This document shows, one piece after another, positions 9,388-21,120 of a stretch of DNA of 64,000 bases. Within the stretch, counting starts at the first letter, position 1; each line of letters starts with the position of its first letter. The stretch lies in NCBI GenBank assembly GCA_003987725.1, contig RXJH01000003.1:619524-683523 (forward strand). Reading direction: 5' to 3'. The stretch is from Hyphomicrobium sp. Lineage in GTDB: Bacteria; Pseudomonadota; Alphaproteobacteria; Rhizobiales; Hyphomicrobiaceae. The notes beneath the pieces were generated by a model, which was not told where the DNA came from, searched no databases, and saw nothing but the letters and a program-made list of their open reading frames with translations. Both the position numbers and the translations under genes were made by a program.

Positions 9388-9711
9388 TCAGATCGAGAAA
9401 CTGGTGCCGCAGCCGCAGGAAGCCGTCGCCACGGGGTTCGTGATCTTGAAGGCGGCGCCGATCAGGTCGTCGACGAAATCGATCTGTGCGCCTTCCATGT
9501 ACTGCGCCGAAACCGGGTCGATCACCACGACCGCGCCGTCCCGCTCGATGACAAGGTCGTCATCGGCGCGATTGCCGACGAGATCGAACTTATATTGGAA
9601 GCCGGAACAACCGCCGCCCTCGACCGAAACGCGCAGAATGGGCGCTTCCGTCTCGGTCGCGGTGATCTCGGCAATTCGCGTCGCGGCGCGTTCTGTGACG
9701 GTAATGGTCAT
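9388..9711 (-). CDS. erpA: Iron-sulfur cluster insertion protein ErpA (A-type carrier)
   Basis: 107-residue A-type carrier that passes Fe-S clusters to apoproteins. The three cluster-binding cysteines are at C35 (EGGGCSGFQY) and C99/C101 (ASCGCGTSF). Aspartate-rich spacing and a short length fit ErpA better than IscA, but the two cannot be separated with certainty by eye. It is divergent from dgt and lies upstream of xthA. The xthA-erpA-dgt-argS neighbourhood is common in Hyphomicrobiales. Confidence 0.9.
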   Translation of the reverse strand: MTITVTERAATRIAEITATETEAPILRVSVEGGGCSGFQYKFDLVGNRADDDLVIERDGAVVVIDPVSAQYMEGAQIDFVDDLIGAAFKITNPVATASCGCGTSFSI

Positions 9712-9820
9712 CGGGCATCGATCGCTTGCAAGCAGTTAACCAGCCAGAGCCTACTAGCGGCGGCGGTACGCAACAGATAGGAAAGCGGCAGACGAAGTCA
9801 AATCCTAAGCGCATTGATCG

Positions 9821-11047
9821 ATGGTAGCGAGTCTCAAACCGACCGCCGAGACCCCGGATTACGGGCAGAATCTAAAGCCCGGGGAACGCTTGCCCGCCCC
9901 CTATGCCGCGAGCGCCGTGCCCTCCCGCGGACGCTATCACGCCGAATCGCAATGCGGGACGCGCAGCCCCTTCCAGCGCGACCGCGACCGCGTACTCCAC
10001 TCCACCGCCTTCCGCCGTCTCACCTACAAGACGCAGGTCTTCCTGCCCCACGAAGGCGATCACTTCCGGACGCGGTTGACCCATTCCCTGGAAGTCGCGC
10101 AGATCGCCCGCACCATCGCGCGCCAGCTTCGCCTCGACGAAGACCTGGCGGAGACGATCGCGCTCGCGCACGATCTTGGGCACTCGCCCTTCGGACATGC
10201 GGGCGAGCGGGCGATCGATACCGAGATGCGCCCCTACGGCGGCTTCGACCACAACGCCCAATCGCTTCGCGTAGTGACGACCCTCGAGCGCAAGTATCTG
10301 GCGTTCGACGGATTGAACCTGACCTGGGAAACGCTCGAAGGGCTGGCGAAGCACAACGGCCCGGTCCATGCGGGCTCGCTCGTCGCCAAAGTCACGCGCC
10401 ACATCGAAGCGTGGTGCCCTTTGAAGCTCGACCAATGGCCGTCCGCCGAAGCACAGGTCGCGAGCCTTGCCGACGACATCGCCTACCTCTCGCATGATGT
10501 CGATGACGGGCTCCGCGCCGGATTGATCACGTTCGATAAGCTCGATGGCGTCCCGTTGGCCGGTCCGATCGCCGACGAGGTGAGGGCGGTCGCGAGAGGA
10601 GCCGAAAACAGTCGCGCCATTTACGAAGTGACCCGCCGCATGATCACGGCGATGGTGAGCGACGTGGTCGCCGAAAGCCGCCGAAGGCTTGCGGCATCGG
10701 CCCCTCGGTCGCCCGACGACATTCGTGCCGCCGGTCAGGCCGTGATCGCCTTCTCGGACGCGATGACCCTCGATCTCGCGCATTTGAAAAACTTCCTATT
10801 TGCTGCCGTCTACCACCACCGGCGCGTACTCGACGTGATGGAGAAGGCAGAAAACGTCGTCCGCGACCTATTTCAGAAATACAATTCCGATGCGGCGACG
10901 CTGCCTGCTGGATGGCGCGAAGCGCTGCAGGGCCTCGACGACCGGCATCGGGCCCGCGTCGCTTGCGACTTTCTGGCGGGGCAGACCGATCGTTACGCCC
11001 TTGCGGAGCATCGCCGCCTGTTTGACGCCACCCCGGAACTGGGATAG
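9821..11047 (+). CDS. dgt: Deoxyguanosinetriphosphate triphosphohydrolase-like protein
   Basis: 408-residue HD-domain enzyme that hydrolyses dNTPs to deoxynucleosides plus triphosphate. Metal ligands are visible as RLTHSLEVAQ (H88) and AHDLGHSPFGHAGE (H117-D118, then HxxxGH). The N-terminal PFQRDRDRVLHSTAFRRL is the standard dNTPase signature, and the length fits the type 2 (shorter, alphaproteobacterial) subfamily rather than the roughly 500-residue E. coli Dgt. It precedes argS on the same strand with 66 bases between, a conserved pair in this order. Confidence 0.93.
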   Translation: MVASLKPTAETPDYGQNLKPGERLPAPYAASAVPSRGRYHAESQCGTRSPFQRDRDRVLHSTAFRRLTYKTQVFLPHEGDHFRTRLTHSLEVAQIARTIARQLRLDEDLAETIALAHDLGHSPFGHAGERAIDTEMRPYGGFDHNAQSLRVVTTLERKYLAFDGLNLTWETLEGLAKHNGPVHAGSLVAKVTRHIEAWCPLKLDQWPSAEAQVASLADDIAYLSHDVDDGLRAGLITFDKLDGVPLAGPIADEVRAVARGAENSRAIYEVTRRMITAMVSDVVAESRRRLAASAPRSPDDIRAAGQAVIAFSDAMTLDLAHLKNFLFAAVYHHRRVLDVMEKAENVVRDLFQKYNSDAATLPAGWREALQGLDDRHRARVACDFLAGQTDRYALAEHRRLFDATPELG

Positions 11048-11113
11048 GCGCGAAGCTCGAGTTTCAACGCCCAGCGGGCCGCCCGCCTGCCAGACCGAAG
11101 GTCGCTAATCTTA

Positions 11114-12874
11114 ATGAACGTTTTCGCTGATGTCGTAGCCCGCGTCCAAACTGCGCTGACGGAACTTCAGTCTGAGGGAGTTCTGCCCAAGGACCTTGCC
11201 CTTCCGGCCTTCGACGCCGAGCCGCCGCGCGACGCGAGCCATGGCGACGTCGCCGTCAACGCCGCGATGGTGCTAGCGAAGCCCGCGAAGATGAAGCCGC
11301 GCGATATCGCGGAAGCCCTGAAGGCCAAGCTCGAAGCCGCGCCAAGCATCGCCAAGATCGATGTTGCCGGTCCCGGCTTCTTGAACATCACCTTCAAGAA
11401 CGACGTCTGGCAGTCGCTGGTTCGAACGATCTTGAAAGAGGGATCGGCCTACGGCGCCGGCGGAACAGGCCGCGGCGAGAAGCTCAACGTCGAATACGTT
11501 TCGGCAAATCCGACGGGGCCCATGCACGTCGGCCATTGCCGCGGCGCCGTCTTCGGAGATGCGCTCGCAAACCTGCTCGTCTTCGCAGGTTACGATGTGA
11601 CGCGCGAATATTACATCAACGACGCCGGTGGCCAGGTGAACGTGCTCGCACGTTCCGCATTCCTCCGTTACCGCGAGGCGCTGGGTGAGAACATCGGCGC
11701 TATCCCTGAGGGGCTTTACCCCGGTGAATACCTGAAGCCCGTCGGCGAAGCACTGGCCGCCGAGCACGGCCCGTCGCTCCTCGACATGCCGGAAGAGCGC
11801 TGGCTGCCGATCATCCGTTCGTTTGCCATTTCCAAGATGATGGAGATGATCAAGGACGATCTTGCCGCCCTCAACATTCGCCATGACGTGTTCTTCTCGG
11901 AAGCTTCGCTGACGTCGAACGGCCGCGATCAGGTCAAGGCCGCGATCGAAGTTCTCCGGCAGAAGGGTCTGATCTACGAGGGAACGCTGGAGAAGCCGAA
12001 GGGCCATGACGACGGTGAGTGGGAAGACCGCGTCCAGACGCTTTTCAAATCGACGGCCTATGGCGACGACGAAGACCGCGCGCTGCAGAAGTCCGACGGC
12101 AGCTACACCTACTTCGCGGGCGACGTCGCCTACCACTACGACAAGCTGCAACGTGGCTTCCGCCATCTGATCAACGTCTTCGGCGCCGATCACGTCGGCT
12201 ACATCCCGCGGATGAAGGCAGCCGTCGCCGCGCTGTCGGACGGCGCAGCCGATCTCGACGTGAAGGTCGTACAACTCGTCAGGCTCTTCAAAGCCGGCGA
12301 ACCCTACAAGATGTCGAAGCGGGCAGGCACCTTCGTCACCCTGCGCGACGTCGTCGATGAAGTGGGCCGCGACCCCGTCCGCTTCATGATGCTCTACCGG
12401 AAAAATCAGGAGACGCTGGACTTCGACTTCGCGAAAGTGACGGAGCAGTCGAAGGACAACCCTGTCTTCTACGTGCAATACGCGCATGCTAGGGCCGCGA
12501 GCGTGCTGCGAAACGCGGTCGAGCAGGTTTCCGGCTTGGACGCATCCGTCGAGGCGTTGGAGAAGGCTGATCTTTCGCTCCTGACCGATCCGGGCGAACT
12601 CGATCTGATCCGTCGCCTTGCAGGTTTACCGCGATTGGTCGAGGGCGCGGCTGCTGCCCACGAGCCGCATCGGGTTGCCTTCTATCTTTACGATCTCGCC
12701 AGCGCTCTCCACACCCAATGGACACGAGGCAACGATTCGCCACATTTACGATTTATTCAGCCAAATGACGGGGTTGCGACGTCGGCGAGGTTGGGGCTGA
12801 TTTTCGCGACAAAGACGGTGATAAAATCGGGGCTTCAGATCCTCGGCGTCGAGGCGCCCGAAGCGATGCGCTAA
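11114..12874 (+). CDS. argS: Arginine--tRNA ligase
   Basis: 586-residue class I synthetase. In order: the N-terminal Add-1 domain (about residues 1-110), the HIGH motif as HVGH at 138-141 within [13 protein letters not shown], a catalytic domain with the KMSKS loop written as KMSKRAGTF (near base 12310), and the C-terminal DALR anticodon-binding domain ending in LGVEAPEAM. The variant KMSKR is normal for many bacterial ArgRS. It sits between dgt and the SPOR-domain gene, a conserved order. Confidence 0.96.
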   Translation: MNVFADVVARVQTALTELQSEGVLPKDLALPAFDAEPPRDASHGDVAVNAAMVLAKPAKMKPRDIAEALKAKLEAAPSIAKIDVAGPGFLNITFKNDVWQSLVRTILKEGSAYGAGGTGRGEKLNVEYVSANPTGPMHVGHCRGAVFGDALANLLVFAGYDVTREYYINDAGGQVNVLARSAFLRYREALGENIGAIPEGLYPGEYLKPVGEALAAEHGPSLLDMPEERWLPIIRSFAISKMMEMIKDDLAALNIRHDVFFSEASLTSNGRDQVKAAIEVLRQKGLIYEGTLEKPKGHDDGEWEDRVQTLFKSTAYGDDEDRALQKSDGSYTYFAGDVAYHYDKLQRGFRHLINVFGADHVGYIPRMKAAVAALSDGAADLDVKVVQLVRLFKAGEPYKMSKRAGTFVTLRDVVDEVGRDPVRFMMLYRKNQETLDFDFAKVTEQSKDNPVFYVQYAHARAASVLRNAVEQVSGLDASVEALEKADLSLLTDPGELDLIRRLAGLPRLVEGAAAAHEPHRVAFYLYDLASALHTQWTRGNDSPHLRFIQPNDGVATSARLGLIFATKTVIKSGLQILGVEAPEAMR

Positions 12875-12936
12875 AGTCTCGAATCGACGATTAGGCGCAA
12901 CTACGATTTTGCGCCCCACTTTAAGGGGGTTTCGCG

Positions 12937-14709
12937 ATGTCCTCGCAGAACGCATTTCCCGGGCCGAACGCCGGTAGGCTGGCTGCCCGCCCCAATACGC
13001 AGACGAGCAGCTCTCAGCCGCCCTGGGTCAATCCACAGGCGCAAACCGGCCGTCCGCAGCAGCAGCACGCCGATAACGGCAGCGGCTGGCCTGGCCACCA
13101 GCAGCCCCAGCAGCCGGCATCGGGCTATCCAAACTTCCCACAACCGGGTTTCGGCGGGCAGGCTCCTGAGCAGCAGCCGGCCTATGGCCAGTGGAGCGAG
13201 CTTCAGCCGTCGCAAGCGCCGAATCGCGGGAACTATGGCGGCTACCAGCAGCACGCAGCCGCGGGACAACCAGATCCTTACGCGCCGCAGTTCGAGCCCT
13301 ATGTGCCGCCGACGCGGCCAAGCTTCGCCCCCCAACAGACCGCGCAGCCGTCTCAGGCCTACGGAAATCAGCAGCAGGCGACGCAATGGCCAGCCCAGGA
13401 TCACGATCCGCATGGCTTCGATAACGGTGGCTTCGGCCAACCGGCTTTCACGCCGCAACCCGCCCGGCAGCCGGCGCATTCAGCGCAGACGTTCGGTCAG
13501 CAGCAGTACCACGAGAACGAATTGAGCGCGGCCGACTGGGCCGGCCCTCACGACAATTTCGCCCACGATCCTTACCAGCAGAATCGCGGCGATGCTCATC
13601 TCGGCTTCGGTCAGGCCGAAGGCGGCGAGCTTGAGCCCGTCTATGGCGAGGAAGACGTCGAGTACGAGGACGAGGAAGAAGCGCCGCGCGGCCGCCGGCC
13701 GCTGATGATCGTGGCGGCCCTGATCGGCGCCATCGTGATCGGCGGCGGCATGGCCTACGGCTATAAGAAGATCACCGGCGGAGGCAATCCGCAGGGCGAC
13801 CCGCCTGTCATCAAGAGCGCGGAATTCCCCTCGAAGACGAAGCCGGCCGATGCGGGCGGCAAGCAGTTTCCCTATTCCGACACCAAGATCATGGGCCGCC
13901 TCGGCGACGGCACATCGCAGGCTTCGGCGGAAGAGGCGAACAACTCTGACGGCTCCTCGACGGGCAACTCCGACACCACGGCGAACGCGTCCGCGACCGA
14001 TGACAATAGCGGCGGCGCGCGGAAGGTTTCGACCCTCGTTGTCGGCCGCGACGGCACCATTCAGTCTCCTCCGCCCGCGTCTGAGCCGGATCGCGGGCCG
14101 CAGCAGGGCTTCAGCGGCGTTCCTGGCACGTCGCTGGTCGACTTCGGCCAGCATCAAGGCATGTCGGCACCCGCACCGGCCACGAGTGGTCCGCCCGTGC
14201 GCCCCACGCCCTTGAACGCAGAGGCAGCGCCGGCCGCGCCGACCGCGAAGAAGGTGAAGCCCGTCAAAGTCGTGACGGTCAATTCGCCCAATACGACGGG
14301 CAGCACCGGCAGCGTGGATGACGCGGCCGATGCCGCCGCAGCGGTGCCGGTCAAGAAGCTGAAGAAGGTCGCGCGTGCCCAGCCGACCGTCGAAACCGAT
14401 GCCACTGCGGATGCGCCGCCAGTCGTCCAGTCATCGTCGGGCGGAGGGGCCGGGTTCGTCGCTGTCTTGGCGTCTATTCCCCGCTCTGGAACGAGCCGCA
14501 TCGACGCCTTGAAAACCTTTGCCGATATGCAGCAGAAGTATGGTAGCGCGCTGGCCGGCAAAACGCCGGACGTCGCTTCCGCCACCCTGACGAAGGGCGC
14601 CTATGACCGCCTCGTCGTCGGTCCGCCCGGATCGCGGGAGGAGGCGAACAATGTTTGTTCGCAGCTGAAGGCGCAAGGATACAAAGATTGCTGGGTCACC
14701 TCTTACTGA
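12937..14709 (+). CDS. SPOR domain-containing membrane protein
   Basis: 590 residues: a long Gln/Pro/Gly/Tyr-rich low-complexity cytoplasmic N-terminus (about 1-250), a short acidic stretch, one transmembrane helix at about 254-275 (MIVAALIGAIVIGGG), a Ser/Thr/Ala/Pro-rich periplasmic linker, and a C-terminal SPOR domain (about 505-590, with GFVAVLASIPRSG and LKAQGYKDCWV). SPOR domains bind denuded glycan strands at division sites. Placement between argS and nagZ matches other alphaproteobacteria and links it to cell-wall turnover at division. The N-terminal low-complexity part is unlikely to be conserved in sequence. Confidence 0.88.
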   Translation: MSSQNAFPGPNAGRLAARPNTQTSSSQPPWVNPQAQTGRPQQQHADNGSGWPGHQQPQQPASGYPNFPQPGFGGQAPEQQPAYGQWSELQPSQAPNRGNYGGYQQHAAAGQPDPYAPQFEPYVPPTRPSFAPQQTAQPSQAYGNQQQATQWPAQDHDPHGFDNGGFGQPAFTPQPARQPAHSAQTFGQQQYHENELSAADWAGPHDNFAHDPYQQNRGDAHLGFGQAEGGELEPVYGEEDVEYEDEEEAPRGRRPLMIVAALIGAIVIGGGMAYGYKKITGGGNPQGDPPVIKSAEFPSKTKPADAGGKQFPYSDTKIMGRLGDGTSQASAEEANNSDGSSTGNSDTTANASATDDNSGGARKVSTLVVGRDGTIQSPPPASEPDRGPQQGFSGVPGTSLVDFGQHQGMSAPAPATSGPPVRPTPLNAEAAPAAPTAKKVKPVKVVTVNSPNTTGSTGSVDDAADAAAAVPVKKLKKVARAQPTVETDATADAPPVVQSSSGGGAGFVAVLASIPRSGTSRIDALKTFADMQQKYGSALAGKTPDVASATLTKGAYDRLVVGPPGSREEANNVCSQLKAQGYKDCWVTSY

Positions 14710-14806
14710 TCCCGTAAGCATCCGTGGTATGTCTCCGGCTGGTGCGCCCGCACCGGCCGGTTGCGTTTAATAACCAAGGCATTCGGCCTCGGAGGGCCAA
14801 GCTGCG

Positions 14807-15829
14807 ATGGTCGCAAGCCTGATTGTTGGCCTCTCTGGCGTCGCCCTGACGGACGACGAACGCCGCTTTTATCGCGATGTTCAACCCGCCGGGATGATCC
14901 TGTTCGCCCGCAACGTCGCCGATCGCGAGCAGCTGAAGCGACTCGTCGAGGACGTCCGCGATGCCGTCGGCCGGAGCGATTTCCTCGTCTTGATTGACCA
15001 GGAAGGTGGCCGCGTTCAGCGCCTGCGACCGCCGATTGCCCGGTCGCTTCCCCCCGCCGCCACCTACGCAGGGATTTACGCGCGCGACCCGGAAGCCGCG
15101 AAACGCGCCGCCTTCGCCGTGGCACGGCTGACGGGCGAGGAGCTTCGGGCGTTCGGCATTACCATGAATTGCGCGCCCGTCGCCGATCTCCCCGTCGATG
15201 GGTCTCACGAAATCATCAGTGATCGCGCCTATGGCGCGACCGTCGGCGAGGTCGTCGCCTTGGCCCGGTCGGTCGCGGATGGGTATCTCGCGAGCGGCGT
15301 CGTTCCGGTAATTAAACATATTCCAGGTCACGGCCGCGCGACGGCCGACAGCCATTTCTCGTTGCCCGTCGTCGCGACGCCCCGCCCGGTCCTGTCGGAA
15401 ACGGACTTCGCGCCGTTCAAGGCGCTCGCGAATATCCCGGCCGCGATGACGGCCCATGTCGTCTATTCCGCGATCGATCCGGCCAATCCCGCCAGCACCT
15501 CGGCCATCGTGACGAGGGAGATCATCCGCGGCGAGATCGGCTTCGATAACCTTCTGATGAGCGACGACCTCAGCATGAAGGCGCTCAGCGGACCGATGCG
15601 CGCCCGCGCCGAGGCCGTCATTGCCGCAGGGTCCGACCTCGCGCTTCACTGCAACGGCGATATCGGGGAAATGCGCGCGGCCGCGGAAGGCGTGCCCGCT
15701 CTGCAAGGCCGCGCTGCCGAGAGATTCGGGCAGGCTTGCTCTTGCATCCGCCCGATCGAACCTTACGATAAGGAGGAGGCTCTACAACTCCTTTCGGGGC
15801 TCCTGGGCCAGCAGACTCCCGTTGTCTGA
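14807..15829 (+). CDS. nagZ: Beta-N-acetylhexosaminidase (GH3)
   Basis: 340-residue cytoplasmic GH3 enzyme that removes N-acetylglucosamine from recycled muropeptides. The NagZ signature KHIPGHGRATADSH lies near residues 169-182, containing the loop acid/base His-Asp pair, and the nucleophile is the first Asp of SDDLSMKAL (about D253). The substrate-binding IDQEGGRVQRL segment is also present. Length is usual for NagZ. It follows the SPOR gene and precedes scpA, all on one strand, as in other Hyphomicrobiales. Confidence 0.94.
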   Translation: MVASLIVGLSGVALTDDERRFYRDVQPAGMILFARNVADREQLKRLVEDVRDAVGRSDFLVLIDQEGGRVQRLRPPIARSLPPAATYAGIYARDPEAAKRAAFAVARLTGEELRAFGITMNCAPVADLPVDGSHEIISDRAYGATVGEVVALARSVADGYLASGVVPVIKHIPGHGRATADSHFSLPVVATPRPVLSETDFAPFKALANIPAAMTAHVVYSAIDPANPASTSAIVTREIIRGEIGFDNLLMSDDLSMKALSGPMRARAEAVIAAGSDLALHCNGDIGEMRAAAEGVPALQGRAAERFGQACSCIRPIEPYDKEEALQLLSGLLGQQTPVV

Positions 15830-15899
15830 ATCAGTGTAGTGTCGCTGTCGCGCCTCAAAATGAGAGCGGCGCCCGGCACTGGAACATAATCGAGACGCG

Positions 15900-16736
15900 A
15901 TGGACGAGACGGCAACGCAAGGCGAAAGCGCGGATTCCGGCTGGGACGCTTCGGGCCTTGAGAACATGCCGGTCGGGGAGGAAGCCTTCGTCGTCGATAT
16001 CGAAGGTTTCGAAGGCCCGCTTGATCTTTTGCTGGCTCTTGCCCGCACCCAGAAGGTCGACCTGACGAAGGTTTCGATCCTCGCCCTCGTCGAGCAGTAC
16101 CTGGAATTCATCGCGGAAGCGCAGCGCCTGAAGCTCGAACTCGCCGCCGACTATCTGGTGATGGCGGCCTGGCTCGCGTACCTCAAATCGCGCCTGCTCC
16201 TGCCGAAAGAAAAGGACACCGCCGACACGGCGACGGCCGAAGAGCTGGCGCAACGGCTGTCCTTCCGCCTGATGCGGCTCGAAGCGATGCGCGACAAGGC
16301 CGCGATATTGCTGACGCGGCGGCGCCTCGACCAGGATGTGTTTGCGCGCGGGGCGCCCGAGCACATCAAGGTTACGCGCGACACGACCTACACCGCCACG
16401 GTCTACGACTTGCTCAAAGCCTACGCCGAGCAGCGGAAGCGCACCATTCGCGTCGTCCACGTTGTCAAGGCACGGCGGGTCTGGTCGATCAAGGAGGCGC
16501 GGACACGTCTCGAAAGGCTCGTCGGCGCAACGGAAGGCGACTGGGCGCAGCTCGACCTTTTCCTCGAGCAATACCTGCCGAGGAACGAAGAAGAGCGTTC
16601 AGCGCTTGCAAGTTCGTTCGGCGCCACCCTCGAAATGGCGCGCGAAGGGCTGATCGAGCTTCGGCAGGATGAGCCGTTCGCACCGATCTACATGCGCAAA
16701 CGCGAAGCGGGAGCGGTTTGGGAAAAGATCGGCTAG
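15900..16736 (+). CDS. scpA: Segregation and condensation protein A
   Basis: 278-residue kleisin subunit of the SMC-ScpA-ScpB condensin. The N-terminal SMC-neck-binding region has the classical FEGPLDLLLALARTQKVDL and ILALVEQYLEFI, followed by KSRLLLP, and the C-terminal winged helix is at the end. An acidic N-terminal extension of about 30 residues precedes the core. It is followed 35 bases later by scpB, so the two should be cotranscribed. Confidence 0.93.
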   Translation: MDETATQGESADSGWDASGLENMPVGEEAFVVDIEGFEGPLDLLLALARTQKVDLTKVSILALVEQYLEFIAEAQRLKLELAADYLVMAAWLAYLKSRLLLPKEKDTADTATAEELAQRLSFRLMRLEAMRDKAAILLTRRRLDQDVFARGAPEHIKVTRDTTYTATVYDLLKAYAEQRKRTIRVVHVVKARRVWSIKEARTRLERLVGATEGDWAQLDLFLEQYLPRNEEERSALASSFGATLEMAREGLIELRQDEPFAPIYMRKREAGAVWEKIG

Positions 16737-16771
16737 CAGCGCCGGAAAGATAAGGGGGCTAGAAAAAAGCC

Positions 16772-17626
16772 ATGGTTCCGCCGAGACTGACGCTAGTGTC
16801 GGATAATACGCGCGAGAAAACCGAAACGGCCCGAAACGACGACGCGGAAGCGGCGCTCGACAGTGGGCCCGCGCCCGGGCTGAGCGACCCTGATGCCGTT
16901 GTCGATCACCTTTCGAAAAGTGCCGGTCGCGAGAAGTTGCGCCGCCTCGAAGCGATGCTTTTTGCGTCATCCGCGCCGCTCGACGCGAAGGCGCTGTCTC
17001 GTTGCCTCGACGCCAGCGATGACGTCCATTCCCTGCTGATCGCGCTGCAAGCCGAATACAAAGATCGCGGCGTGGTGCTCGCCCGTGTAGCGGGACGCTG
17101 GCAGTTCCGCACCGCCGACGATCTGTCGTTTCTGCTCGAACGGCAGCAGAAAGAGGAGCGAAAGCTCTCGAAGGCGGCACAAGAGACTTTGGCGATCATC
17201 GCCTATCACCAGCCCGTCACCCGCGCCGAGATCGAAGAGATCAGGGGCGTATCGACGTCGCCCGGCACGCTGGATGTGCTCATGGAAACGGGTTGGATCC
17301 GCCCGCGCGGACGGCGCCGGGCGCCGGGCCGGCCGCTGACCTACGGAACGACGGAAGATTTCCTCGTCCATTTTGGTCTCGACAATATCAAGGACCTGCC
17401 CGGCCTCGCCGATCTCAAGGCGGCTGGTCTTCTCGACGCCAACCTGCCGCCAGGCTTCACTGTACCGTCGCCGACGGATGTCGCGGCACTGATGCCGGAT
17501 GAGCTTCCGCTGACCGACGACGGCGACGAGGAAGAAGAACAGGCGGCGCTGCCCCTCGACGACGAAGGCGACGAAGAGGGCGAACCTGGGAAGGACGGGC
17601 CTGCAAAGGACGAGGGCGAGAACTGA
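16772..17626 (+). CDS. scpB: SMC-Scp complex subunit ScpB
   Basis: 284 residues with the tandem winged-helix core at about 40-210; ALSRCLDASDD, AGRWQFRTADDLSFLL, LSKAAQETLAIIAYHQPVTRAEIEEIRGV (shown here in parts: LSKAAQETLAIIAYHQ and EEIRGV) are the family hallmarks. A strongly acidic C-terminal tail (Asp/Glu runs) follows. It dimerises and binds ScpA to complete the chromosome-segregation complex. The AAGGGGG element before the ATG supports this start. The gene lies directly after scpA and before tatA. Confidence 0.92.
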   Translation: MVPPRLTLVSDNTREKTETARNDDAEAALDSGPAPGLSDPDAVVDHLSKSAGREKLRRLEAMLFASSAPLDAKALSRCLDASDDVHSLLIALQAEYKDRGVVLARVAGRWQFRTADDLSFLLERQQKEERKLSKAAQETLAIIAYHQPVTRAEIEEIRGVSTSPGTLDVLMETGWIRPRGRRRAPGRPLTYGTTEDFLVHFGLDNIKDLPGLADLKAAGLLDANLPPGFTVPSPTDVAALMPDELPLTDDGDEEEEQAALPLDDEGDEEGEPGKDGPAKDEGEN

Positions 17627-17865
17627 CCGCATTCGCCGCCCCGCCACGGGCAAATATTACTTATCATTAATTTGCGCCGGGCCGAGCGTCCGCCGTCAGG
17701 CGAAGCGGGTCTAAGCCATCCCGCCAATTACGAATTTCGCGGGGCGCCGCAACCCCGCTGCATCCGCAATCCTTGCCCCGCCCTGGCGGTTCTGCGATAA
17801 GGTCTTAGATACGAAGAAGCGTTCAGCTGTTGGCCGGTGCCAAGCTGCCGCCGAGAGGTCTTTCA

Positions 17866-18078
17866 ATGGGTTTAAGCGCGCAACATATTCTCCTCCTCCT
17901 CGTCATTGCTCTGCTGCTTTTTGGCCGCGGCAAGATTTCGGAGTTGATGGGCGACGTCGCCAAGGGCATCAAGAGTTTCAAGAAGGGCATGGCCGAGGAC
18001 GATGATCCCGTAGTCAAGCCCGCGCCGCGTACGATCGAGAACGAAGCCGTGAATCCGGATCGCACCAAGGTCGGATGA
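17866..18078 (+). CDS. tatA: Sec-independent protein translocase TatA
   Basis: 70 residues from the ATG at 17866, which has GAGAGG seven bases upstream and removes an unlikely N-terminal extension. One N-terminal transmembrane helix ([15 protein letters not shown]) is followed by the invariant FG hinge and an amphipathic helix ([19 protein letters not shown]), then a short acidic tail. TatA oligomers form the pore for export of folded, twin-arginine-signal proteins. First gene of tatABC. Confidence 0.94.
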   Translation: MGLSAQHILLLLVIALLLFGRGKISELMGDVAKGIKSFKKGMAEDDDPVVKPAPRTIENEAVNPDRTKVG

Positions 18079-18125
18079 TCCCTTCACGTTCATAAGTTCG
18101 CGGCTGGTCCCGACAAGGTTGCTCG

Positions 18126-18578
18126 ATGTTTGATATCAGCTGGAGCGAGCTTCTGATCCTCGGGATCGTGACGCTGATTTTCGTCGGCCCGAAGGAACTG
18201 CCGGTCTTCATGCGGACGCTCGGCCGCTACGCTGGTATCGTGCGCCGCCATGCCAACGAGTTCAAAGGCCAGTTCGACGCCGCCATGCGCGAAGCCGAAC
18301 TCGACGCGATGCGCAAGGAAGTCGAGCAGATGCAGAGCTCGATCAATTCGGAAGTCATGAAGGCGAAGACGTCTATCCACGACGCCAGCGCAGCATCGAA
18401 TATAGAGCCGAACGCGAGTACGCCCCCGGCGGCATCGTCGACCCCGCCGCCTGCACCCGCCGATACCCCGCTGCTGACGCCCGCCGAGCCGCCGCGTCCT
18501 GCCACGCCGCAGTCGTCGTCGGAAGCGCAAGTCACCCCGGAGAAAACGTCTTCCACCGCCGAGCGGACGGAGTCCTAG
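18126..18578 (+). CDS. tatB: Sec-independent protein translocase TatB
   Basis: 150 residues with an N-terminal transmembrane helix containing the TatB-type glutamate (FDISWSELLILGIVTLIFVG) and GPKELP, then a long amphipathic helix and an Ala/Pro/Ser-rich tail. TatB with TatC forms the receptor for twin-arginine signals. It lies 47 bases after tatA and four bases before tatC. One probable Tat-type substrate in this window is the secreted hydrolase at 51157-52188. Confidence 0.93.
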   Translation: MFDISWSELLILGIVTLIFVGPKELPVFMRTLGRYAGIVRRHANEFKGQFDAAMREAELDAMRKEVEQMQSSINSEVMKAKTSIHDASAASNIEPNASTPPAASSTPPPAPADTPLLTPAEPPRPATPQSSSEAQVTPEKTSSTAERTES

Positions 18579-18582
18579 CGCG

Positions 18583-19413
18583 ATGCAGGAGCGGTTACCG
18601 CCGTCGGCGACAGGCCCGGTCCCTGAGCCCCTGCGCGAAGGCCAGGAGGAGATCGACGCCAGCAAGGCGCCATTGCTCGATCATCTGATCGAACTGCGCC
18701 AGCGGTTGATCTGGGCGCTCTGCGCCTTCGTCGTCATGTTTTTCCTGTGCTTCGCGGTTGCCGGTCACATCTACAACGTTCTGGTCTGGCCTTACATGTG
18801 GGCGTCCGGCAGCGACCACGTGAAGCTGATCGCGACGCACTTCCTCGAACAGATCATGACGCAGGTGAAGCTCGCCATGTTCGGCGCGGCCTTCCTGTCG
18901 TTCCCCGTCGCCGCGACGCAGATCTATAAGTTTGTCGCGCCCGGCCTCTACAAAAACGAGCGCCGCGCCTTCCTGCCGTATCTGATCGCCACGCCCGTGC
19001 TGTTCGTCATCGGCGCGATGATGGTCTACTTCGTCGCGATGCCGGTGCTGATCCGCTTCTCGATCGGCCTGACGCACATGTCGGGCGAGGGCGTGCCAGA
19101 GATCGAGCTGCTGCCGAAGGTGTCTGAATACCTGTCGCTGATCATGACGCTGATCTTCGGCTTCGGTATCGTCTTCCAGCTGCCGGTCGTTTTGACGCTT
19201 CTCGCGCGTGTCGGGTTCGTGACGTCGGAAGCCCTCGCGAAGGGACGGCGTTACGCCATTGTCGCAATCTTCGCCGCCGCCGCGCTTCTGACCCCGCCCG
19301 ACGCCCTGAGCATGTGCATTATGGCGCTCCCGACGATCGGGCTTTATGAAATATCGATCCTTGCCGTTCGCTTCGTCGAGAGACAGCAAGCAAAAGCCAA
19401 AGAGCAAACATAG
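18583..19413 (+). CDS. tatC: Sec-independent protein translocase TatC
   Basis: 276-residue polytopic inner-membrane protein with six predicted helices. The N-terminal signal-binding region shows the conserved LLDHLIELRQRL, and FLSFPVAATQIYKFVAPGLYKNER carries the usual loop (in parts: IYKFVAPGLYKNER). It binds the RR motif of precursors. A 25-residue extension precedes the core, and the end is Lys/Gln-rich. It is the last gene of the tat operon; a separate small gene follows. Confidence 0.95.
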   Translation: MQERLPPSATGPVPEPLREGQEEIDASKAPLLDHLIELRQRLIWALCAFVVMFFLCFAVAGHIYNVLVWPYMWASGSDHVKLIATHFLEQIMTQVKLAMFGAAFLSFPVAATQIYKFVAPGLYKNERRAFLPYLIATPVLFVIGAMMVYFVAMPVLIRFSIGLTHMSGEGVPEIELLPKVSEYLSLIMTLIFGFGIVFQLPVVLTLLARVGFVTSEALAKGRRYAIVAIFAAAALLTPPDALSMCIMALPTIGLYEISILAVRFVERQQAKAKEQT

Positions 19414-19561
19414 CAGCCATTCGTTTCTGCACTGACGTAAATACGCGCGCACCACAAATGCCGCAGTAACGCATCCCGATCATCAAACATACTTCGACCG
19501 ACGAGCATCGCATCGGCGAGCGGAGCTCGTTGTGTCTCCAATTGTGTTGAGGAGTTTTTTG

Positions 19562-21111
<1,550 letters not shown>

Positions 21112-21120
21112 CGTCTTCCC